A program made the translations under genes and the position numbers. Shown here piece after piece: positions 1-8,547 of a stretch of DNA of 64,000 nt (position 1 is the first letter of the stretch; every line of letters starts with the position of its first letter). The stretch is from Halococcus agarilyticus (GTDB lineage Archaea > Halobacteriota > Halobacteria > Halobacteriales > Halococcaceae). The notes below the pieces were generated by a model. That model was given only the letters and a program-made list of their open reading frames with translations, searched no databases and was not told the DNA's origin. Location of the stretch: NCBI RefSeq assembly GCF_000334895.1, contig NZ_BAFM01000009.1, forward strand, positions 83,354 to 147,353. Direction: 5' to 3'.

Positions 1-646
1 TGTCGGGGGCGGCAAGGTCGGCCGGGATCTCGCGACCCGGCTCGAAGCCCGCGGCGAGAACGTCGTGATCGTCGAGGACGACGAGTCGATCGCCACGACC
101 GCCCGCAACGCCGGGTTCGCTGTCCACGTCGGCGACGGCACCGACAGCGAGGTGCTGCGGTCGGCGGGGGCGGAGAACGCCTCGGTCGTGGTCGCGTCGA
201 CCGGCGACGACGACGTGAACCTGCTCGTCGCCCAGCTCGCCGCCACCACGTTCGACACCGACCAGGTCATCTCGCGGGTCAACCGCCCGGAGAACGTCGA
301 GGCGTTCGAGGAGCTCGACGTCGAGACCATCTCCTCGACCATGGCCACCTCGTGGGCGATCGACAACCGAATCGAGCGCCCCGCGCTCTGGAACTGGATG
401 ACCGAACTCGGCCGGTCGGGCGACGTCCAGGAGTTCGAGGTCACCGCCGACGACGTCGCGGGCCGGACCATCGCGGAGCTCGGCGACGCGATCCCCGAGG
501 GCTGTCTGATCGCGCTCGTGAGCCGCGACGGCGAGAACATGGTGCCCGACGGGGATTTCGATCTCCAACGAGGCGATCGGATCACGCTCGTCGGACAGAA
601 CCAGGCGGTCCAGAACGCCCTCGAACGGTTCCATCCTGCGGACTGA
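1..646 (+). CDS. trkA: TrkA-type potassium uptake regulator, 5' end cut by the window
   Basis: Cytosolic regulatory subunit of a Trk/Ktr potassium transporter, gating the channel in response to NAD(H) or nucleotide. Reading from base 2, the visible chain begins VGGGKVGRDL, a glycine-rich Rossmann turn, followed by VVIVEDD, whose acidic residues end strand 2 and normally bind the NAD ribose. The first ~125 visible residues are the RCK/TrkA-N domain. The last ~75 (from EFEVTADDVAGRTI to GDRITLVG) are a TrkA-C domain. If the protein has one RCK unit, only a few residues are missing; a two-unit TrkA would lose much more. The partner transporter is not in view. Family is clear; the exact partner is unknown. 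Confidence 0.9.
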   Translation, partial: VGGGKVGRDLATRLEARGENVVIVEDDESIATTARNAGFAVHVGDGTDSEVLRSAGAENASVVVASTGDDDVNLLVAQLAATTFDTDQVISRVNRPENVEAFEELDVETISSTMATSWAIDNRIERPALWNWMTELGRSGDVQEFEVTADDVAGRTIAELGDAIPEGCLIALVSRDGENMVPDGDFDLQRGDRITLVGQNQAVQNALERFHPAD

Positions 647-649
647 ACC

Positions 650-905
650 ACGACCCACGACCGTTTGCTACGGTCGGTCGCTCGCGTTGCTCGCTCCCAC
701 TCGCAAAATGTCGATCAAAAGCCTGCGTTCCTCCCTGCGGTCGGTCCTTGGCCCGCTCGCTCACCGTGTTCGCTCGCGGTAGAACTGGCTTGCGGTCTCC
801 GCAACCGCTATCCGCACAAGCACAGCCGAAGCCCTCGCTCGCGTTGCTCGCTCGCCCTTCATCCGCCAGGCACCGCAACCGCAGACTGCACCGCCGAAAA
901 TCGAC
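650..905. repeat. Mosaic intergenic repeat between trkA and the UspA gene
   Basis: Most of the gap between the TrkA stop and the UspA start (about 460 bases) is made of blocks that recur elsewhere in the window. TTTGCT at 664-669 and GCAAAA at 703-708 form an inverted pair. The block GTCGATCAAAAGCC recurs at 5337-5350. GCCGAAGCCCTCGCTCG followed by CGCTCGCCCTTCATCC recurs at about 5650 and 60117. Frames through it give short peptides such as WRMKGER on the minus strand, also seen at other copies; I regard these as spurious. I see no gene in 647-1112. Confidence 0.7.
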
Positions 906-1112
906 TCCCGCGCTCCAACCCCGCTGACTGGCGATCCGTTCCGGTCGCGACTCGCTGGCGAGCACGGCGGCTCGCGCGGCGGTCGTTTCGTCCGTTCCAC
1001 CGCATCACTTAACCTGTGTCGCGTGTGTGCATACTATCGTGATTCGACCGTCGAGCGGACCTGCTGCCGTATCGTCCCCCGTGGTGACGCGCTCCGCGAG
1101 TGCTGGTTCTGT

Positions 1113-1622
1113 ATGACTGTCGCCAGGGACCTCTTCGAGACCGTGGTACTCCCGGTCGCGAGCGCCGAGGACGCACGCACCACCTGTGCGGGCGCGGCGG
1201 CGCACCTCCGACGGACGGGCGGCCGTGCGGTCGTCGTCCACGTGATCGAGAAGGCCGGCGGCGCGCCCGACAAGGCCTCTGTCGAGCAGCGCGAGGAGGG
1301 TGCGGAGGAGACGTTCGCGGCCGCGCGCGAGGCGTGTGATGCCACCGAGATCACGGTCGAGACACGGCTGGAATACGGCACAGACGTGGCCGAGACCGTC
1401 TTCAAAGTCGCCAACGACGTGGACGCGAGCGCGATCGCGTTCACCCCCCGGCAGGGGAGTCGGTGGATCAAACTCCTCTCGGGCGACGTCGCGAACGCGC
1501 TGATCAGCGAGGGCGAGCGGCCGGTGGTCGTGCTGCCCGATCACGTGGCCGACGGCGACGCGGACGCGATCGATGCCGACGCGGCCGACAGCGCGGCCGA
1601 TGACGGAGGCGGCGGTGGCTGA
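1113..1622 (+). CDS. UspA-family universal stress protein
   Basis: Small cytosolic nucleotide-binding-type protein of 169 residues. The ATG at 1113 is chosen because MTVARDLFETVVLPVAS starts a typical UspA first strand; in-frame sequence upstream is unlike the family. An alpha/beta pattern follows, with AVVVHVIEKAGG as the second strand and ending in ISEGERPVVVLPD, the usual last strand. The C-terminal 25 residues are Asp/Ala/Gly-rich linker. The end overlaps the start of the downstream permease by 23 nt, so the two are probably translated together, and that permease itself carries two UspA domains. The gene likely modulates or senses with the transporter; substrate is unknown. Confidence 0.8.
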   Translation: MTVARDLFETVVLPVASAEDARTTCAGAAAHLRRTGGRAVVVHVIEKAGGAPDKASVEQREEGAEETFAAAREACDATEITVETRLEYGTDVAETVFKVANDVDASAIAFTPRQGSRWIKLLSGDVANALISEGERPVVVLPDHVADGDADAIDADAADSAADDGGGGG

Positions 1623-3834
1623 CGAGGAGCTCGCGAAGGACCTCGGCCCGCTCGCGGCGTTGACCATCGGGATCGGCACGATGATCGGTGCGGGGATCTT
1701 CGTGCTCCCTGGCCCCGCAGTCGCGGAGGCCGGCCCGCTGGTGGCGGTCGCGTTCGTCCTCGGCGGTGCGATCGCGCTCCTCACCGCCCTCTCGGCCGCC
1801 GAGCTCGGCACCGCGATGCCGAAAGCCGGCGGGGCGTACTACTACGTCAACCACGCGCTCGGCCCCCTCTTCGGCTCGATCGCGGGCTGGGCGAACTGGA
1901 TGGGGCTCGCCTTCGCCTCGGCGTTTTATATGTTCGGCTTCGGCCAGTACGTCGGCGAGTTCCTCACCGTTCCGGGAATCGACCTCGGGGTGATTGCCCT
2001 GGGGCCCGCAAAGCTGATCGCGCTCGTCGGCGCACTCTTATTCGTCGGGGTGAACTACGTCGGCGCGAAGGAGACCGGCCGGCTCCAGAACGTGATCGTT
2101 GTCACGCTCGTGGCGATCCTCACCGTGTTCACCGTCGCCGGCGCGCTGAACGCCGATCTCTCGACGCTCCGGCCGATCGCGCCGTTCGGGTACTCTCCCC
2201 TCCTGCCGACGACCGGGCTGATCTTCGTCTCGTATCTGGGGTTCGTCCAGATCACCTCGGTCGCCGAAGAGATCAAGAACCCTGGGAAGAACCTGCCGCG
2301 GGCGGTGATCGGGAGCGTCGTGATCGTGACCGCGATCTACGCCCTCGTTCTCGTGGTGCTGCTCGCCGTCGTCGAAACCCCGGTCGTGGCGAACAACGAG
2401 ACCGCGGTGGTCGACGTCGCCCGCCTCCTGCTGGGACCGATCGGCGCGGGCGTCCTCCTCTTCGCGGGGCTGCTCGCCACCGCCTCCTCGGCGAACGCCT
2501 CGATCCTCGCCTCCTCGCGCATCAACTTCGCGATGGGCCGGGACGGGATCGTGAGTTCCTCGCTCAACGAGATCCACGACCGCTTCGCCACGCCGTATCG
2601 CTCGATCGCGGTCACCGGTGGATTCATCGTGCTGTTCATCGTCTTCGGCGACGTCGAGACCCTCGCGACCGCCGGCAGCACGCTCCACCTCATCATCTAC
2701 GGCCTGCTGAACGTCGCGCTGATCGTGATGCGCGAGGCCGATCCCGCGGACTACGAGCCCGACTACCGGGTGCCCTTCTACCCGATCACGCCGGTGCTCG
2801 GCGCGCTCATCTCCTTCGCGCTCATCGCGTTCATCGAACCGTTCGTCGTCCTGCTCTCGTTCGCGTTCGTCGTCGGCGCGGCGCTGTGGTACGTCCTCTA
2901 CGCACGGACCCGGGCGACGAAACAGGGCGTACTCGGTCAGTACGTCCTCAGCCAATCCGAGGAACTCCCCGATCGGGCGGTTTCGGCGGCCACCACGGTA
3001 CAGCCCGACGGTGGCGACTTCCGGGTTCTGGTCCCGCTCGCGAACCCCGCAAACCAGACCGATCTGATCGCGCTCGCGAGCGCGGTCGCGAAGCGCCACG
3101 GCGGGCGCGTGGTCGCGGTCCACATCGTCCAGGTGCCGGACCAGACCTCGCTCGCTTCCGGGGCCGAACACGTCGACGAACTCGGCGACTCCGCCGACCT
3201 CCTGGAGCGTGCTCAAGCCGACGCCGAGACCTTCGGTGTACCCGTCGAGACCCACACCGTGCTCAGCCACCGCTCGTTCGAGGAGATCTTCGACGCCGCG
3301 CGCACCTACAGCGCCGACACGGTCGTGATGGGGTGGGGTGCGGACTCGCACGGCTCGCCGGGCCGCGCCGAGAGCGCGATCGACGAGCTCGCGAGCTCGC
3401 TTCCCTGTGACTTCCTCGTTCTCAGGGACCGCGGGTTCGACCCCTCACGGATCGTAGTCCCCACTGCTGGGGGGCCGGACTCGGCGCTCAGCGCGCAGGT
3501 CGCGACGATCCTTCGGGCCGAACACGACGCCGAGATCGCACTCCTCCACGTCGCCGACGATCGCGCCGAGGGCGAGGCGTTCCTCGCGGAGTGGGCCGAA
3601 GAGCACGGTCTGAGCGACGCCGAACTGCTCGTCGAGACCGGCGACGTCGAGACGGCGATCGCGAGCGCCGCCGCCGACGCCTCGATGCTGATCGTCGGCG
3701 CGACCGAGCGCGGGCTGCTCTCGCGCCTCGTTCGCGGTTCGCTCGTGCTCGATGTCGTCGAGGAGGTCGAGTGTTCGGTGTTGCTCGCCGAGAAGACCCG
3801 CGAGCGCGGCCTGGTCGGCCGGCTCTTTGGCTGA
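1600..3834 (+). CDS. APC-family amino acid permease with two C-terminal UspA domains
   Basis: Membrane transporter of 744 residues. Residues ~15-460 form an APC-superfamily permease core: the first helix carries IGIGTMIGAGIFVLPG, the substrate-contacting unwound GxG region, and later segments match cationic amino acid transporter-like permeases. Two cytosolic UspA domains follow (about residues 475-610 and 615-735); the second contains GATERGLLSRLVRGS, resembling the UspA nucleotide-binding glycine motif. The start at 1600 (MTEAAVADEELAKDLG) is preferred over 1573. This APC-UspA-UspA order is known in haloarchaea and suggests transport regulated by nucleotide or stress. Substrate is inferred only as amino acid. 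Confidence 0.85.
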   Translation: MTEAAVADEELAKDLGPLAALTIGIGTMIGAGIFVLPGPAVAEAGPLVAVAFVLGGAIALLTALSAAELGTAMPKAGGAYYYVNHALGPLFGSIAGWANWMGLAFASAFYMFGFGQYVGEFLTVPGIDLGVIALGPAKLIALVGALLFVGVNYVGAKETGRLQNVIVVTLVAILTVFTVAGALNADLSTLRPIAPFGYSPLLPTTGLIFVSYLGFVQITSVAEEIKNPGKNLPRAVIGSVVIVTAIYALVLVVLLAVVETPVVANNETAVVDVARLLLGPIGAGVLLFAGLLATASSANASILASSRINFAMGRDGIVSSSLNEIHDRFATPYRSIAVTGGFIVLFIVFGDVETLATAGSTLHLIIYGLLNVALIVMREADPADYEPDYRVPFYPITPVLGALISFALIAFIEPFVVLLSFAFVVGAALWYVLYARTRATKQGVLGQYVLSQSEELPDRAVSAATTVQPDGGDFRVLVPLANPANQTDLIALASAVAKRHGGRVVAVHIVQVPDQTSLASGAEHVDELGDSADLLERAQADAETFGVPVETHTVLSHRSFEEIFDAARTYSADTVVMGWGADSHGSPGRAESAIDELASSLPCDFLVLRDRGFDPSRIVVPTAGGPDSALSAQVATILRAEHDAEIALLHVADDRAEGEAFLAEWAEEHGLSDAELLVETGDVETAIASAAADASMLIVGATERGLLSRLVRGSLVLDVVEEVECSVLLAEKTRERGLVGRLFG

Positions 3835-3884
3835 CGCGAACCGCCCGGCGGACTGCTATCGCCCCTATCGCGGCTCCGGCGCGA

Positions 3885-5192
3885 TCATCCGGATGGCTCC
3901 GACGCCGACTCGTAATCGAAGAACCGTAGCTGCACCGTGACCGGCCGGTCGGTCGCCGCGCTGATGCGTTCCTGGAGGGTTCGTGCCAGTTCGGGATACT
4001 CGCTTTCGGAGCTGCGACTCAGCGTGACCGTGACCGACGTCTCGTCGCCGAGCATGTCGCCGGTATCGAACCCCGTGCTGACGCCGACGAGTTCGACGCC
4101 ATCGTATGCCGGTTCGTCGATGGTGGTCTGGACCTCGCGGTTGACCGCACCCTCGAAGCCGACGTAGCTCGCGGTCACCGCGCCCACCACGACGAGGCTG
4201 ACGACGAACGCGAGAACCAACAGCGCGTACGCGCCGGTACGGGCCGAGACCGTGAGGTTCTCGCGAACGCTTCTGGTCACCGAATCGCGGTAGCCGAGCC
4301 CGACCAGCGCGACGAACGCGCTCACGTTGATGAACACCACGTTCATGAACAGGAGAGCGAGTGCGCCGGCCACCACGAGCGGATCACCCCAGACGGTGCC
4401 GATGCCCGCGGTCGCCGCCGAGGGTACGATCGCGGCCGCGACCGCGACGCCGGCGATCGAAACCGGAAGATCGGTCGCGAGCGCGAGCGCGCCCGCCGCG
4501 CCCGCCGCGAGCGCGACCACGACCGCGAGCAGGCTCGGGGTCAGAAAGGCTCCGACCTGCTGGACCCGGGTGATCGCGAGCGCTGCGGGGACGAAGAACG
4601 TCTCCCGGAGCACGAGGCTCATCGCCACCGCGCCGACGTACGCGACGACGAGGCCCAACAGTTGCGAGCCCACGCTGTCGATCACCATCCCGCGGTCGTC
4701 GATGACCGCGCCGACCGCGGCCGACAGCGACGATCCCGCGAAGGGGGCGATCACCATTGCGCCCACGATGATGATCGCCGAGTCGAGCAGGAGGCCCGCG
4801 ACCGCGACGATCGCTGCGAGCGCCGCGAACACGATGTAGGTCGCCCGGCCCGGTTCGAGGTCCTCGGCGCGTTCCTTGATCTCGGGGTACGAGACGCCCG
4901 ACTCGCCTTTCGGGCCCGCCACGTACCGATCCTCCAGATCCGCGACGGCTTGGGTGGTCGCACCCGCGGTCTCGACCTCGCTGATGACGGTGTGGGCGTC
5001 CTCGTCGAGCCCCGCGTCGTAGAGCAGTTCGAGGACCGGATCGACCCCGCCGCCGGGAACCGGGATCTCGACGATCACCGCGTCGCGGCCGCTCGCCTCC
5101 TCGGAGATCAGGTACTCGATGTCGGCGTCGGTCAACGCCGTCGTGACCGCCTCCCGGGAGTCGCTCGGGACGCGGGTCCGTATCTGCCGCAC
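3885..5192 (-). CDS. DUF389 / TIGR00341 family membrane protein
   Basis: Protein of 435 residues. The N-terminal ~140 residues form a soluble alpha/beta region with an ACT-like feel (MRQIRTRVPSDSREAVTTAL, then a segment ending HTVISEVE). The following ~230 residues contain about six hydrophobic segments with the family sequence IIIVGAMVIAPFAGS and the proline/alanine motif AAAIVPSAATAG. A C-terminal soluble domain follows (residues ~355-435). These are the marks of DUF389, a family of unknown function found in archaea and bacteria. The gene converges on the permease gene at 3834 and has a long repeat-filled 5' region. No transported substrate can be inferred. Confidence 0.8.
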   Translation of the reverse strand: MRQIRTRVPSDSREAVTTALTDADIEYLISEEASGRDAVIVEIPVPGGGVDPVLELLYDAGLDEDAHTVISEVETAGATTQAVADLEDRYVAGPKGESGVSYPEIKERAEDLEPGRATYIVFAALAAIVAVAGLLLDSAIIIVGAMVIAPFAGSSLSAAVGAVIDDRGMVIDSVGSQLLGLVVAYVGAVAMSLVLRETFFVPAALAITRVQQVGAFLTPSLLAVVVALAAGAAGALALATDLPVSIAGVAVAAAIVPSAATAGIGTVWGDPLVVAGALALLFMNVVFINVSAFVALVGLGYRDSVTRSVRENLTVSARTGAYALLVLAFVVSLVVVGAVTASYVGFEGAVNREVQTTIDEPAYDGVELVGVSTGFDTGDMLGDETSVTVTLSRSSESEYPELARTLQERISAATDRPVTVQLRFFDYESASEPSG

Positions 5193-5204
5193 GCTCGCCC
5201 GTCG

Positions 5205-5800
5205 AAACCGGGCGATATGAAGCTTCTGATCGATCTTTTGCTGCGCTCAGTCGCTCCCTTCGGTCGCTCCTTCGCTGTCTTCGCGCGGCTCCGCCGCGCG
5301 AATGGTCCGAGGCGCGGAGCACCTCGCTAGCAAAAGGTCGATCAAAAGCCACCGGCAGAGCTTCGCTCTGCCGAGTCTGCGTTCGCTTCGCTCACGCAGA
5401 CCACGTTACCCCCTCGGAAGAGCTTCGCTCTTCCGTGCTCTCGTTCGCTTCGCTCACGAGAACTTCGGGGGTCCTCGGCCCGCTCGCTCACTCCGCGCTC
5501 ACGGCTTCTTGGCGCGGCTCCGCCGCGCCAACGGTCCGAGGCGGCTTCGCCGCCTCGCTATCGCCGTTCGCGCAAGCCGCGGCGCGGAGCGCCGCGCGTT
5601 CGCTCGCGGTTCGACTGCTCTCACTTTCCGCACCGCAACCGAACAGCATCGCCGAAGCCCTCGCTCGTTTCACTCGCTCGCCCTTCATCCGCCAGGAGAG
5701 CGCTGCTCTCCTGAGCCTGCGGTCACGGAGCGACCGCAGACGCCAGAACCGCACCGCTACAGCGCTGCGGCCGCACTACTACCGCGAAGAACGCCCTCCC
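5205..5800. repeat. Large palindrome-rich mosaic repeat between DUF389 and thiolase genes
   Basis: The ~600 base gap contains at least eight perfect palindromes with 3-nt loops. Arms are 5280-5289/5293-5302 (10 bp), 5353-5361/5365-5373 (9 bp), 5415-5423/5427-5435 (9 bp), 5509-5518/5522-5531 (10 bp), 5537-5545/5549-5557 (9 bp), 5578-5585/5589-5596 (8 bp) and 5693-5701/5705-5713 (9 bp). Another pair, 5375-5381/5395-5401, has 7-bp arms and a longer loop. The stretch around 5650-5700 repeats the GCCGAAGCCCTCGC...TTCATCC block shared with other loci. All long frames here are low-complexity and I reject them as genes. Confidence 0.8.
5223..5348. repeat. 126-bp element with 20-bp terminal inverted repeats
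   Basis: The left end, CTTCTGATCGATCTTTTGCT (5223-5242), matches the reverse complement of the right end (5329-5348) at 18 of 20 positions. The interior holds a 10-bp-arm palindrome at 5280-5302. The ends read TTTTGCT inward on each strand, so T-tracts lie on both strands. There is no coding capacity. It looks like a small non-autonomous inverted-repeat element or a bidirectional terminator; no target-site duplication was established. Confidence 0.5.
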
Positions 5801-5802
5801 GA

Positions 5803-6939
5803 CTACCGCGAGAACTCGATCGCCGCACCCTGGCCGAAGCCGACACACTCGGTGGCGAGGCCGTGGTCGGCGTCGCGCTTTTGCATCTCGTGAATCAGCG
5901 TCACGGGCAGGCGTGCGCCGCTCGCGCCGAGCGGGTGGCCGATCGCGATCGCACCGCCGTTGACGTTGAAGATCTCGTCGTCGATGCCGAGTTCGCGCTG
6001 GCAGTAGAGGGCCTGGGAGGCGAACGCCTCGTTGAGCTCCACGAGATCGAAGTCCTCGATCGATCCCCCAGTGCGGTCGAGCAGGCCCTCCGTGGCGGGC
6101 ACAGGTCCGATCCCCATCACTTCCGGATCGACGCCAGCGACGTTGTTCCCGCCGACCTCGGCGAGCACGTCGAGGCCGTGATCCTCGGCGAACGCCCGGC
6201 TCGTGACGAGGGTCGCGGACGCCCCGTCGGAAATCTGGGAGGCGTTGCCCGGCGTCACCGTCCCCTCCGATTTGAAGACGGTGGGGAGCTCGGCGAGCTT
6301 CTCGGCGGTCGTGCCCGGTCGGAGCCCCTCGTCGGTGTCGACGACTTCCTCGCCGGTGTCGATCGGAACGATCTCGTCGTCGAAGTGGCCCTCCTCGGTG
6401 GCTTCGACCGCGCGCTGCTGGGAGCGGGCGGCGTACTCGTCTTGCTCTTCGCGACTGACGTCGTAGCGCTCGGCGACCGCCTCGGCGGTCATCCCCATGC
6501 TGAGCTCCGCGACGTTGTACGCTTCGTTCATGCGGGGGTGGACGTTCCCCGAGTTCTCCCCCATCTTCGTCCGGGACATGTTCTCGACCCCGCCAGCGAT
6601 GATCGCGTCACGCTGGCCCGCCCGGATCGCGTCCGAGGCGGAGATCATGGCCTGCGCCGAGGAGGCGCACCATCGATTGATCGTCGTTCCAGGGACTGAC
6701 TCCCCCAGATCCGAGAGCAGCGCGATCACCCGTGCGAGGTTGCTGCCCTGCTCGCCACGCTGCTGGGCACAGCCCCACATCAGGTCGTCGACGTCCTCGC
6801 TCCCGATCCCCGTCTCGGCGAGGATCTCGTCGATCAGCGGGATCGAGAGGTCCTCGCTTCGGACGTCGGCGAAAACGCCGTCCTCTTTGCCCTGTGCGGT
6901 GCGGTACGCCGCCGCGACGACCGGCGTCGTGTCGGCCAT
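5803..6939 (-). CDS. Thiolase (acetyl-CoA C-acyltransferase family)
   Basis: Cytosolic enzyme of 378 residues that condenses or cleaves acyl-CoA, acting in beta-oxidation or acetoacetyl-CoA formation. The nucleophilic cysteine is C91 in [11 protein letters not shown]. The C-terminal catalytic histidine is H335 in [12 protein letters not shown], and the second cysteine is C365 in CVGFGQGAA. The last motif is usually CxGGGxG; here Phe replaces one glycine. Length is normal. It begins at ATG 6939 with a TATA-like box 26 nt upstream, indicating a leaderless single-gene transcript. Biosynthetic versus degradative thiolase cannot be told from sequence alone. Confidence 0.88.
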   Translation of the reverse strand: MADTTPVVAAAYRTAQGKEDGVFADVRSEDLSIPLIDEILAETGIGSEDVDDLMWGCAQQRGEQGSNLARVIALLSDLGESVPGTTINRWCASSAQAMISASDAIRAGQRDAIIAGGVENMSRTKMGENSGNVHPRMNEAYNVAELSMGMTAEAVAERYDVSREEQDEYAARSQQRAVEATEEGHFDDEIVPIDTGEEVVDTDEGLRPGTTAEKLAELPTVFKSEGTVTPGNASQISDGASATLVTSRAFAEDHGLDVLAEVGGNNVAGVDPEVMGIGPVPATEGLLDRTGGSIEDFDLVELNEAFASQALYCQRELGIDDEIFNVNGGAIAIGHPLGASGARLPVTLIHEMQKRDADHGLATECVGFGQGAAIEFSR

Positions 6940-6961
6940 ACCGACTCGTGGTGGTCCTCAA

Positions 6962-6969
6962 TGTTAAAC
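6962..6969 (-). promoter_or_regulatory. TATA box of the thiolase gene
   Basis: On the minus strand the sequence reads GTTTAACA, centred about 26 nt before the thiolase ATG, the spacing expected for a leaderless haloarchaeal promoter. Confidence 0.5.
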
Positions 6970-7080
6970 GCACGCAAACCCCGCGTCGTTTGACTCGGGT
7001 TCACGGGGCGATCGGTGGCGACCGCCGAGACCGCTGGCAAACGTTGCGGGAACGACCCACGCTGAGCGGGAGTTCGACGG

Positions 7081-7088
7081 TCTTATCC
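7081..7088 (+). promoter_or_regulatory. TATA-like box of the AAA ATPase gene
   Basis: TCTTATCC lies about 29 nt before ATG 7114 in otherwise GC-rich sequence; it is consistent with a leaderless start. Confidence 0.4.
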
Positions 7089-7113
7089 CGCCGGACGGCG
7101 TATCGAACAGGGA

Positions 7114-8547
7114 ATGAGCAGCCCGGAACTGGACGTCGTCGAACTCCTGCTCACGACACGCGCCTACAACGAGCACCGTGAACGCGACGCCGAGGACCTC
7201 CCGCCACGCTACCGTACCGTCTTCTTCGCCGACGGGGGGATCGAGCGCCCGCTCGCGACGGGCGAGGAACGGGTGGCGGCCGCCACCGGTGTCGACGATC
7301 CGTGGGCCGCGGTGTCGGGGCTGATGTTCACCGACCGCGACGACTTCGCCGAGACACTCTCGCTCTCGGAGCCCGACATGGCCGAGGAATGGTTCGCCGA
7401 CCGAGTCGACGCCGACCGGCTCGCCGAAAACCCGACGCTCGCGGCCGTCTTCGAGGATCGCGACGAGGCTCCGGACGTCGACTACGAGCAGTCGCGCGAG
7501 GCGAACCGCCCGATGCGCGCCGATCGGGCGTGGATCGACAGCCTCCTGGAGGAGTACTTCGACGACGAGGACGAGGAGGAGATGCTCGATCTCGTCGACG
7601 TGCGCGCGCCCGAGGAGGTCGACATGACGCTCGACGATCTCGTGCTCACGCCCGACCAGGAGAACGAGATCGTGAAGATCATGAAGGCGATCGAACACCG
7701 CGAGTACCTCGCGGGGATCGGCCTGCGCGAGATCGGGAAGCTCCTGCTCGTGGGACCGCCCGGAACGGGAAAAACCACGACCGCACGCGCGCTCGCCCAC
7801 GAGCTCGACCTCCCGTTCGTGGAGGTCAAGCTCTCGATGGTCACCAGCCAGTACCTCGGCGAAACCGCGAAGAACGTCGAGAAGACCTTCGAGATCGCCA
7901 AACGACTCTCGCCCTGTATCCTCTTCATGGACGAGTTCGACTTCGTGGCGAAGACCCGCAATTCGGACGAGCACGCCGCGCTGAAACGCGCAGTGAACAC
8001 CCTGCTCAAGTCGATCGACGAAGTAAGTCTAATCGAGGACGACGTCCTCCTGATCGGCGCGACCAACCACCCCGACCAGCTCGACGCAGCGGCGTGGCGA
8101 CGCTTCGACGAGATCGTGAACTTCCCGAAGCCCGACGTCGAGATGCGCGCGGACATCCTCCAGCTCGTCACGCACGAGATGGAGATCGCGGAGTTCGACC
8201 CCCTCGAACTCGCCGCCGACACCGAGGGCCTGACCGGCAGCGATCTCCGTCTCGTCCTTCGGGAGGCGGTGCTCGACGCGCTGACCGAGGAGCGCACCAC
8301 GCTGACCCAGGACGACCTCATGGAGGCGGTCCGGGACTTCGAGGAGCGCGACAGCCTGAAGGACCTCGACATGATCGAGGGCGATCACGACGCCCTCGTC
8401 GCGGGTGGCGACATCAGCGCGGACGGGGGTGAGACGAGCGAAGCGAGTCGATCCTCGTCGGAGCACGGCTCCGACGGCGGCAGCGACGCCGACACGGCCG
8501 ACCACAGCCACGATCACGACGCCGACGGCCACACCCACGACCACTGA
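7114..8547 (+). CDS. AAA-family ATPase with His-rich C-terminal tail
   Basis: Protein of 477 residues. An N-terminal ~190-residue region of unknown fold precedes a single AAA module: Walker A GPPGTGKT at 214-221, Walker B CILFMDEFD with D273-E274, sensor-1 GATN, and WRRFD in the arginine-finger/sensor region. One AAA domain distinguishes it from two-domain CDC48. The tail (residues ~430-477) is a Ser/Gly/Asp-rich stretch followed by alternating His and Asp, which could bind metal. Part of this tail is DNA shared with atpI (see repeat at 8421). The stop codon directly precedes the ATG of the next gene. The substrate remodelled is unknown. Confidence 0.82.
   Translation: MSSPELDVVELLLTTRAYNEHRERDAEDLPPRYRTVFFADGGIERPLATGEERVAAATGVDDPWAAVSGLMFTDRDDFAETLSLSEPDMAEEWFADRVDADRLAENPTLAAVFEDRDEAPDVDYEQSREANRPMRADRAWIDSLLEEYFDDEDEEEMLDLVDVRAPEEVDMTLDDLVLTPDQENEIVKIMKAIEHREYLAGIGLREIGKLLLVGPPGTGKTTTARALAHELDLPFVEVKLSMVTSQYLGETAKNVEKTFEIAKRLSPCILFMDEFDFVAKTRNSDEHAALKRAVNTLLKSIDEVSLIEDDVLLIGATNHPDQLDAAAWRRFDEIVNFPKPDVEMRADILQLVTHEMEIAEFDPLELAADTEGLTGSDLRLVLREAVLDALTEERTTLTQDDLMEAVRDFEERDSLKDLDMIEGDHDALVAGGDISADGGETSEASRSSSEHGSDGGSDADTADHSHDHDADGHTHDH
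8421..8483 (+). repeat. Repeat-family sequence in frame inside the AAA ATPase gene
   Basis: Blocks GGACGGGGGTGAG, CGATCCTCGTCGG and CCGACGGCGG occur in the same order as inside atpI (41349-41410), with different spacer sequence. The last two blocks bracket a perfect palindrome with arms 8456-8464 and 8468-8476 and loop ACG. In frame it encodes DGGETSEASRSSSEHG and then SDGG; atpI gives DGGE...RSSS...SDGG. Confidence 0.6.

Noticed and set aside
582..965. Minus-strand frames giving WRMKGER-type peptides in several spacers
   Set aside because: The shared peptide comes from the shared DNA repeat; frames start and stop at random relative to it and have no promoter.
5205..5800. Possible CRISPR array because of regular palindromes
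   Set aside because: Palindromes are not identical, spacing is irregular, there are no unique spacers and no cas genes.
5302..6699. 465-codon plus-strand frame across repeat and thiolase
   Set aside because: Half is repeat sequence and half is antisense to the thiolase.
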